From Pseudolysinimonas_A sp044239695 (lineage in GTDB: Bacteria > Actinomycetota > Actinomycetes > Actinomycetales > Microbacteriaceae), in assembly GCF_044239695.1 (NCBI RefSeq), contig NZ_JBIIAW010000076.1:1-14893 (forward strand): 14,893 nucleotides of DNA, given 5' to 3'. The notes under the pieces were generated by a model that did not search any database, was not told the origin of the DNA, and was given only the letters and a program-made list of their open reading frames with translations. This document shows positions 1 to 5,116 of the stretch, one piece after another. Numbering within the stretch: position 1 is the stretch's first letter; each line of letters starts with the position of its first letter. The position numbers were made by a program, and so were the translations under genes.

Positions 1-827
1 TCGGCTCCCGACGCCACGACGTCGCGCTCGACCGGTTCCATCAGAGCGATGCCGCGCAGAAGCTCGGCGGCCTCGGCGTCGAGAGCCGCCACCCGCTCGA
101 CGACGGCGGTGAGCAGGTCGGGCGGCGTCCGGCCGTCGTCGACGGCGATGAACCCGTGCTCGACCCGCACGTCACCGCTGCGCTCCGCCGCATCCACCAG
201 CGCCCGGAGGTAGAGCGGATTGCCATCCGTCCGCGCCGTGAGGCGGGCGACATCCGCGTGACGGACATGCGCGCCGAACCGCGCGGCGAGGATCTCGTCG
301 ACCGCCTCGTGACCGAGTCCGCCGAGCTGCCGGATCTCGGCGAAGCCCTCGTCCACGAGGCGCGCGAGGGCTTCGGGAAGCCGTTCCCCCAGTCGCGCCG
401 TCGCCACGGCGGCGACTCCGAAACCCCGCACGAGCTGCGCGATCGCCCCCGCGGAGACCGCGTCGAGGCGCGGCGCGTCGTCGACGACGAGCACGTGACG
501 ATCCGGGTCGCGCGCGACCGCGGACACGAACGCGAGCACGGCGCCCGACGGGTCGGTCGGCAGTCGCAACTGAGCGAGCGCGGGGGCGAGTGCCGCGAGC
601 GGAACTCCGCTGAGCTCCGCCGACGCCAGCACGGGGATGACGACGCGGCCGTCGAGGTCGTTCGCGACCGTGCGGGCGAGTACCGACTTGCCGACGCCCG
701 CCGGTCCGACGAGCAGCTGCAGGCGGGCGGGAGAACGTCGCAGGGCGGCGCGGATGGCGGTCGCCTCGTCGCGGACGACGATGGCCCATTCCCCCGGCTG
801 CGGCGTCGTGACGGCGTCGCGAGTCAT
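1..827 (-). CDS. P-loop ATPase, probable LuxR/MalT-type regulator, N-terminal part (cut by window edge)
   Basis: Partial gene that runs off the left edge; about 275 N-terminal residues are visible. I read it by translating the minus strand from the ATG at 827-825. It begins MTRDAVTTPQPGEW. Walker A is GPAGVGKS (residues about 41-48) and Walker B is VLVVDDA (about 112-118). Further on is a TDGNPLYLRAL segment, the GNPLxL signature common in STAND-type ATPases and in the ATPase module of large LuxR regulators. Codon use has the GC-rich third positions expected here, whereas the overlapping frames give arginine-rich nonsense. The family infers an ATP-dependent signalling regulator with a C-terminal DNA-binding domain, but that part lies outside the window, so LuxR membership is inference. 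It is divergent from the aldo/keto reductase gene, with 84 bp between them. I see no convincing -10 box for this gene. Confidence 0.8.
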   Translation of the reverse strand, partial: MTRDAVTTPQPGEWAIVVRDEATAIRAALRRSPARLQLLVGPAGVGKSVLARTVANDLDGRVVIPVLASAELSGVPLAALAPALAQLRLPTDPSGAVLAFVSAVARDPDRHVLVVDDAPRLDAVSAGAIAQLVRGFGVAAVATARLGERLPEALARLVDEGFAEIRQLGGLGHEAVDEILAARFGAHVRHADVARLTARTDGNPLYLRALVDAAERSGDVRVEHGFIAVDDGRTPPDLLTAVVERVAALDAEAAELLRGIALMEPVERDVVASGA

Positions 828-899
828 GATGCGACCATCGTGCCCGACCGGCCCGACCCAGGGCCACTCGCGCTCCGCGACCGATGCAGATCGGGGCCG

Positions 900-905
900 T
901 AGGGT
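900..905 (+). promoter_or_regulatory. -10 box of a leaderless promoter (aldo/keto reductase)
   Basis: TAGGGT is followed by 6 nt (CGAGCC) and then the ATG at 912. That puts the expected transcription start on or next to the start codon. No Shine-Dalgarno sequence is visible. The same spacing recurs at other genes in this window. Confidence 0.5.
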
Positions 906-911
906 CGAGCC

Positions 912-1901
912 ATGGACACTCGGATTCTCGGACGCACCGGCCGCACCGTCTCGGCGATCGGCCTCGGCACCTGGCAGCTCGGAGCCGACTGGGGAGCGGT
1001 CGACGATGACGCGGCCCGCGCCGTCCTCGATGCCTCCTACGCCGCCGGCGTCACGATGTACGACACGGCCGACGTCTACGGCGACGGGCGCAGCGAGCAG
1101 CGCATCGCGGCCTGGCTCGACGCCACCGGCCTCCGTGGCGAGGTGTTCATCGCGACCAAGATGGGTCGCCGCATGGACCAGACGGTGCCGAACTACTCCC
1201 CCGAGCACTTCCGCGAGTGGGCCGATCGTTCGCGCACGAACCTCGGCGTCGACACGCTCGACCTCGTGCAGCTGCACTGCCCGCCCGACGGCGTCTACGC
1301 CTCCGACGCGGTCTTCGACAGCCTGGACGCCCTCGTCGCCGACGGCACGATCGCGGCCTACGGCGTGAGCGTCGAGACCGTCGATCAGGCCCTCGCCGCG
1401 ATCGCGCGTCCCGGGGTGGCGACGGTGCAGATCATCCTCAACGCCTTCCGGCTGAAGCCCCTCGACGCCGTGCTGCCGGCGGCGAAGGAGGCCGGGGTGG
1501 GGATCATCGCGCGCGTCCCGCTCGCCTCGGGCCTGCTCTCCGGGCGCTACGACCACGACACCGCGTTCGCCGCCGACGACCACCGCACCTACAACCGCTC
1601 GGGCGAGGCGTTCGACGTCGGCGAGACCTTCTCGGGCGTCGACTTCGACGAGGGCGTCGAGGCCGCGCGGGAGTTCTCGGCCCTCGCCCGCGCCCACGAC
1701 CTCGAGCCCGCGACGGCGGCCCTCGCCTGGCTCGCCCAGTTGCCCGGCGTCAGCACCGTCATCCCGGGGGCGCGCAACGTCGCCCAGGCGCAGGGGAACG
1801 CCGCCGCCGGGTCGGCGCCCGCCCTCGGCGCGGAGTTCACCGCCGCCGTGCGCGACCTCTACGACCGCCGCTTCCGCTCCGCCATCCACGCCCGCTGGTA
1901 G
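912..1901 (+). CDS. Aldo/keto reductase
   Basis: 329-residue NADPH-dependent oxidoreductase of the aldo/keto reductase superfamily, a cytoplasmic TIM barrel that reduces aldehydes or ketones. The N-terminus (RILGRTG, then IGLGTWQLG) is the standard first strand. The catalytic tetrad is complete: Asp51 and Tyr56 in DTADVYG, Lys83 in ATKMG, His122 in LVQLHCPP. Near the C-terminus, STVIPGARN is the cofactor phosphate-binding segment. Length is typical of the general-purpose family members annotated as 'predicted oxidoreductase'. The ATG at 912 fits the homology start and lies 6 nt after a TAGGGT box, so the transcript is probably leaderless. It is monocistronic, ending in a strong hairpin at 1909-1955. 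The substrate cannot be told from sequence. Confidence 0.93.
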   Translation: MDTRILGRTGRTVSAIGLGTWQLGADWGAVDDDAARAVLDASYAAGVTMYDTADVYGDGRSEQRIAAWLDATGLRGEVFIATKMGRRMDQTVPNYSPEHFREWADRSRTNLGVDTLDLVQLHCPPDGVYASDAVFDSLDALVADGTIAAYGVSVETVDQALAAIARPGVATVQIILNAFRLKPLDAVLPAAKEAGVGIIARVPLASGLLSGRYDHDTAFAADDHRTYNRSGEAFDVGETFSGVDFDEGVEAAREFSALARAHDLEPATAALAWLAQLPGVSTVIPGARNVAQAQGNAAAGSAPALGAEFTAAVRDLYDRRFRSAIHARW

Positions 1902-1908
1902 GGCTGTT

Positions 1909-1955
1909 TGCCCGAAATGGCCCCATCCCGCGCGGGGAAGGGGCCATTTCGGGCA
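1909..1955. terminator. Perfect 16-bp hairpin between convergent genes, probable bidirectional terminator
   Basis: TGCCCGAAATGGCCCC (1909-1924) is exactly complementary to 1940-1955. A shorter inner stem (CCC/GGG around GCGC) sits in the loop. It starts 8 nt after the aldo/keto reductase stop and ends 15 nt before the stop of the minus-strand membrane gene, so it can serve both. There is no long T tract on either side, though the left flank has a TTT. Confidence 0.75.
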
Positions 1956-1969
1956 GATCGCAGGGTGGG

Positions 1970-2497
1970 TCAGCGGCGACGCGACCCCTGCACGCGGGAG
2001 AACAGCAGGCCCGTCAGGATGAGGCCGACCGCGAATGCGATGCTGAGCAGATTCCCGAGGATGCCGAGCGGCACCGCCGCGAGCCCGAACAGAACGATCG
2101 CGGCGTAGATCGCCATCGTGACGATGAAGGCGACCGCCGAGCGATCGGTGATCTCCTTCCCCGTGTACAGCACGATCGCGCCCACGAGACCGCCGATTGC
2201 GGCGGCGACGATGGCGATCGTGCCGATCGGGGCAGGCAGGCTCACGATGGTGCTGAGCGCGATGAGCAAGAAGCCGACGGCGGCGACGATCAGCGCGACC
2301 CGGGCGACCACGTTTGCGACAGAACCGACCGCCAGAACTGCGAAGCCCACCGCGAGCGCCAGATTCGCCAGCAGCCCGAGCCAGGGACCGGTGCCGACTG
2401 CGGCGAAGCCGAGGAGAGTGGCGAGCAGCAGCAGCGCGCCGGCGACGATGAACGCGATGCCGGCGGCACCGCGGCGCGAGTTGGAGGCAACAGCCAT
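1970..2497 (-). CDS. Small polytopic membrane protein of unknown function
   Basis: 175 residues, almost entirely hydrophobic. I count about six transmembrane segments: roughly residues 12-34, 38-60, 64-88, 92-114, 120-143 and 145-168. Loops are short, the N-terminus is basic (SNSRRG) and so is the C-terminus (SRVQGSRRR). I recognise no family motif and no catalytic residues. The start is well supported: GAAGGAG lies 9 nt upstream of the ATG at 2497, and a TATGCT hexamer lies at 2533-2528, giving a short leader. The gene stands alone, divergent from the SPFH gene and convergent with the aldo/keto reductase. Even spacing of helices suggests a DUF-type integral membrane protein; no function is assigned. 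Confidence 0.85.
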   Translation of the reverse strand: MAVASNSRRGAAGIAFIVAGALLLLATLLGFAAVGTGPWLGLLANLALAVGFAVLAVGSVANVVARVALIVAAVGFLLIALSTIVSLPAPIGTIAIVAAAIGGLVGAIVLYTGKEITDRSAVAFIVTMAIYAAIVLFGLAAVPLGILGNLLSIAFAVGLILTGLLFSRVQGSRRR

Positions 2498-2506
2498 GAG
2501 GTACTA

Positions 2507-2513
2507 CTCCTTC
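2507..2513 (-). promoter_or_regulatory. Shine-Dalgarno site of the 175-residue membrane protein gene
   Basis: GAAGGAG read on the minus strand, 9 nt before the ATG at 2497. It fixes that start. It contrasts with neighbouring genes, which have no Shine-Dalgarno sequence and look leaderless. Confidence 0.65.
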
Positions 2514-2527
2514 GTTGGGGTGGCGCC

Positions 2528-2533
2528 AGCATA
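2528..2533 (-). promoter_or_regulatory. Candidate -10 box for the 175-residue membrane protein gene
   Basis: TATGCT on the minus strand, about 30 nt upstream of the ATG. It would give a roughly 23-nt leader containing the Shine-Dalgarno site. No clear -35 is visible. Confidence 0.35.
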
Positions 2534-2590
2534 GGGATCAGGGCATCCGCGGCGGCAGTCTTGACATTCCCCCGCTCCATCCGAGCGCCC

Positions 2591-2596
2591 TAGGCT
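2591..2596 (+). promoter_or_regulatory. -10 box of a leaderless promoter (SPFH gene)
   Basis: TAGGCT followed by 6 nt (TCCGGC) and the ATG at 2603. A consensus-like TTGACA lies at 2561-2566, but its 24-nt distance from the -10 is too long for a standard promoter, so its role is doubtful. Confidence 0.5.
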
Positions 2597-2602
2597 TCCG
2601 GC

Positions 2603-3640
2603 ATGGCCGACATCCGCCGTTTCCCGTTCGCCCGGCACCTGCGCGCGACGCCGACGAGCCACATCGTGCACGCCCGTCGGGGCCGGATCGTGCACAGCGG
2701 GCCCGGCATCGCCTTCTACTTCCGGGCCTTGAACGCCGCGATCAGCGAGGTGCCGATCGCCGAGAACGAGTTGTCGATGCTGTTCGGCGCTCGCACCCTC
2801 GACTTCCAGGAGGTGTCGGTGCAGGCCACCGTCACCTATCGTTTCGCCGATGCCGTCGTCGCGGCGGGACGCATCGACTTCTCGATCGATCCCTACACGG
2901 GCCGGTGGATGGGCAAGCCGCTCGAGCAGGTCGGAACGCGCATCACCGAGCTCGCCCAGCAGTACGCGGTCGAGCACATCTCGTCGCTGAACCTGGTGGA
3001 TGTCCTGGGCGCCGGCATCCCGAAGGTGCGTGCCGTGACCGCGTCGGGCCTCGCCGGTGACGAGCGCCTCGCCGAGACGAGCGTCGTCGTCGTCGCCGTG
3101 CGCATCGTGTCGATCCGACCGCAAGCCGACCTGGAGCGCGCGCTCGAGACGCCGGTGCGCGAGCGGGTGCAACAGGATGCCGACGCCGCCTCGTACGAGC
3201 GGCGCGCGCAAGCGGTCGAGCGTGAGCGCACGATCGCCGAGAACGAGTTGCAGAGCAAGATCGAGCTCGCGACCCGGGAGCAGTTGCTCGTGCAGCAGGA
3301 GGGTGCCAACGCGCAGCGGCGCGCCACCGAGGAGGCCGCAACCGCGCTCATCGCGTCGAAGGCCAACGCCGAGCGCTCGAAGCTCGACTCGGCCGCCCGT
3401 GCCGACAGCATGCGCGTCGTCGGCGCTGCGAACGCCGAGACCGAGGCCGCCCGGCTGGCGGCCTACGCCGGGGTGCAGCCGTCCGTGCTCACCGCCCTCG
3501 CGCTCCAGGAGCTCGCGAAGCACCTGCCCGAGATCGGCACGCTCAACCTCACGCCGGACGTGCTCACCCAGGCGCTCAGCCGACTGGCCGAGGCGCCCGC
3601 CCCTGCTCCGACGACCCCGGCGCCCACCCGCGAGGCCTGA
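2603..3640 (+). CDS. SPFH/band-7 domain protein without membrane anchor
   Basis: 345 residues. An SPFH (stomatin/prohibitin/flotillin) beta-rich domain spans about residues 15-190, with recognisable strands such as HIVHARRGRIVHSGPGIAF and VSVQATVTYRF. A long charged, Ala/Glu/Arg-rich coiled-coil helix follows (about 174-288). Then comes a C-terminal helical segment (about 293-325) and a Pro/Thr/Ala tail. Unlike classical stomatins, there is no hydrophobic N-terminal anchor, so it is probably cytosolic or peripheral, and SPFH proteins usually form rings or cages. The gene appears leaderless and is translationally coupled to the NAD-kinase-fold gene 2 nt downstream. Family assignment is strong; the biological role is unknown. 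Coupling suggests it scaffolds or regulates the downstream enzyme (inference). Confidence 0.88.
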   Translation: MADIRRFPFARHLRATPTSHIVHARRGRIVHSGPGIAFYFRALNAAISEVPIAENELSMLFGARTLDFQEVSVQATVTYRFADAVVAAGRIDFSIDPYTGRWMGKPLEQVGTRITELAQQYAVEHISSLNLVDVLGAGIPKVRAVTASGLAGDERLAETSVVVVAVRIVSIRPQADLERALETPVRERVQQDADAASYERRAQAVERERTIAENELQSKIELATREQLLVQQEGANAQRRATEEAATALIASKANAERSKLDSAARADSMRVVGAANAETEAARLAAYAGVQPSVLTALALQELAKHLPEIGTLNLTPDVLTQALSRLAEAPAPAPTTPAPTREA

Positions 3641-3642
3641 GG

Positions 3643-4539
3643 GTGGCGCTCCCCGCCCGCGTGGTGTTCGTGCACCGGCGCTCGGAGTACGAGGAGCTGC
3701 TCGACCGGCACGCGACCTTCGGCCAGGCCGAGTTCTTCCTGCGGTCCCGTGGCCGTTCGATCGAGGACGTGCTCGCGCGGCACGAGGCGATCGAGGCGGC
3801 GCATCACCTGGTCTCGACGAGCCTCCCGGCCGACGTCCGCCAGGCTCGGGTCGAGCGCGGCGACCTCGACCGCTACCTGTTCGCCCCCGAGGACATCGTC
3901 GTGGCGGTCGGGCAGGACGGTCTCGTCGCGAACGTCGCCAAGTATCTCGCCGGGCAGCCGGTCATCGGCGTGAACCCCGAGCCGGGGCGCAACGCGGGGG
4001 TGCTCGTGCGCCACGCCCCGAGCGAGGGCACGATGCTGGTCGAACGGGTGCGCGAGGGCCGGGCGGTGATCGAGCACCGGGCGATGGTGCAGGCCACCCT
4101 CGATGACGGGCAGACCCTCGTCGCGCTCAACGACCTCTACCTCGGTGATCCCGGCCACCAGTCGTCGCGCTACACCCTGACGGTGCCGGAGCGCGGGTCG
4201 GAACGGCAGTCGTCGTCGGGGATCATCGTCGGCACCGGCACCGGCAGCACGGGGTGGTCGTCATCGATCGCCAACGACCGCGCCCTGCTCGAGTGGCTGC
4301 CGACGGTCTCGTCGGACGCGCTCGCCTGGTTCGTGCGCGAAGCCTGGCCGTCGCCGGCCACCGGCCGGGTGCTCGGCTACGGCGACCTCGCGGCGGGCCA
4401 GCTCCTGGAACTGGTCGCCGAATCGGAACTCCTCGTCGCGTTCGGCGACGGGATCGAACACGACCGTCTGCCGATCGGCTGGGGTCAGCGCCTCACGGTC
4501 GGCACGGCGGCATCCCGACTCGCGCTCGTGACCGGCTGA
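3643..4539 (+). CDS. NAD-kinase-fold protein (NAD kinase-like), partner of the SPFH gene
   Basis: 298 residues. The ATP-NAD kinase fold is visible from its motifs in the right order. A GGDG-like segment, VGQDGLVAN (about 89-97), keeps the catalytic Asp92 but has Gln in place of the second Gly. It is followed by VIGVNPEPGRN (about 107-117), then ALNDLYLGD (about 161-169, matching the NNE/NxE dinucleotide-binding motif with Asp for Glu), GTGTGSTGW (197-205, the TPTGSTAY equivalent), and a C-terminal LVAFGDGIEHDRLP strand-turn. This is therefore probably an NAD(H)-phosphorylating enzyme or a divergent relative with another substrate. The housekeeping NAD kinase normally sits near recN and tlyA in actinobacteria, so this is likely a second paralogue (inference). 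The GTG start at 3643 is 2 nt after the SPFH stop, indicating coupled translation. Confidence 0.8.
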   Translation: MALPARVVFVHRRSEYEELLDRHATFGQAEFFLRSRGRSIEDVLARHEAIEAAHHLVSTSLPADVRQARVERGDLDRYLFAPEDIVVAVGQDGLVANVAKYLAGQPVIGVNPEPGRNAGVLVRHAPSEGTMLVERVREGRAVIEHRAMVQATLDDGQTLVALNDLYLGDPGHQSSRYTLTVPERGSERQSSSGIIVGTGTGSTGWSSSIANDRALLEWLPTVSSDALAWFVREAWPSPATGRVLGYGDLAAGQLLELVAESELLVAFGDGIEHDRLPIGWGQRLTVGTAASRLALVTG

Positions 4540-4546
4540 GGCCTGA

Positions 4547-4552
4547 CAGACT
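4547..4552 (+). promoter_or_regulatory. Weak -10-like box before rnhA
   Basis: CAGACT followed by 6 nt (CGATCG) and the GTG at 4559. It departs from TANNNT at the first base, but the spacing equals the other leaderless starts in this window. No Shine-Dalgarno sequence precedes the GTG. Confidence 0.35.
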
Positions 4553-4558
4553 CGATCG

Positions 4559-5107
4559 GTGAGCACCCCCGAGCGTTACGTCGTCGCGACCGACGGCGCC
4601 TGCAAAGGCAACCCCGGGCCGGCCGGCTGGTCCTGGGTCGGCGAAGACGGCCACTGGGCCGCCGGCGCGATCCCGCAGGGCACCAACAACATCGGCGAGC
4701 TGCTCGGCCTGTTGCACGCGATCCGCGACAACGCCGACGTGCGCGAACTCGTCATCCAGCCCGATTCGATGTACGCGATCAACACCTACAGCTCGTGGAT
4801 GGACGGCCACCGTCGCCGCGGCTGGCTGACCAGTGCGAAGAAGCCGGTCGCGAACCGCGAGATCCTCGAGGAGCTCATCGCCGCACGGGACGCCCGCCGC
4901 GCCGCCGGCCTCCCCGACGTCGTGCTCGAGCACGTGCGCGGACACAGCGGGCATCGGCTCAACAGCTGGGCGGATGAGCGCGCCGTGCGGGCCTCCCAGC
5001 ACGCGGCCGGCGGCGACGATTCGATGTGGTCGTCGCGGCACGGTTCGCCGCCACTCGACGTCTCCGTCGACCCGCCGCGCGGCGCGGGTGACCGGCCGCG
5101 CGGGTGA
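4559..5107 (+). CDS. rnhA: Ribonuclease HI
   Basis: 182 residues. It cleaves the RNA strand of RNA:DNA hybrids (R-loops, replication primers) in the cytoplasm, using two metal ions. The RNase H fold starts at once with YVVATDGACKGNPGPAGW. Catalytic residues are all present: Asp12, Glu47 (in TNNIGELLGLL), Asp69 (in IQPDSMYAIN), His129 (in HVRGHSG) and Asp139 (in NSWADERA). The core ends near residue 145. A further 37 or so residues, rich in Gly, Pro, Asp and Arg, look disordered and are not part of the usual fold. The GTG start gives the normal N-terminus. It lies 19 nt after the NAD-kinase-like gene, perhaps with its own promoter. It converges on pcrA, with stop codons only 9 nt apart. Confidence 0.93.
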   Translation: MSTPERYVVATDGACKGNPGPAGWSWVGEDGHWAAGAIPQGTNNIGELLGLLHAIRDNADVRELVIQPDSMYAINTYSSWMDGHRRRGWLTSAKKPVANREILEELIAARDARRAAGLPDVVLEHVRGHSGHRLNSWADERAVRASQHAAGGDDSMWSSRHGSPPLDVSVDPPRGAGDRPRG

Positions 5108-5113
5108 CCCGCT
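5082..5113 (+). repeat. 16-bp tandem near-duplication at the end of rnhA
   Basis: Two adjacent 16-bp units (5082-5097 and 5098-5113) share 14 of 16 bases, including the identical 12-mer GCGCGGGTGACC. Because 16 is not a multiple of three, the second copy is read in another frame, and its GGGTGA supplies the rnhA stop codon. Confidence 0.6.
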
Positions 5114-5116
5114 CGA

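Noticed and set aside
172..867. A 231-codon minus-strand frame near the left edge
   Set aside because: Arginine-rich product. Another frame of the same strand carries the Walker A/B ATPase and is the real gene.
2561..2566. TTGACA as the -35 of the SPFH promoter
   Set aside because: The 24-nt spacing to TAGGCT is too long for a normal sigma-70-type promoter, and no other -10 lies at 16-18 nt.
1217..2593. A 458-codon plus-strand frame crossing the 1909-1955 hairpin
   Set aside because: It overlaps the aldo/keto reductase in another frame and is antisense to the membrane protein gene. Low-complexity Arg/Asp/Glu content.
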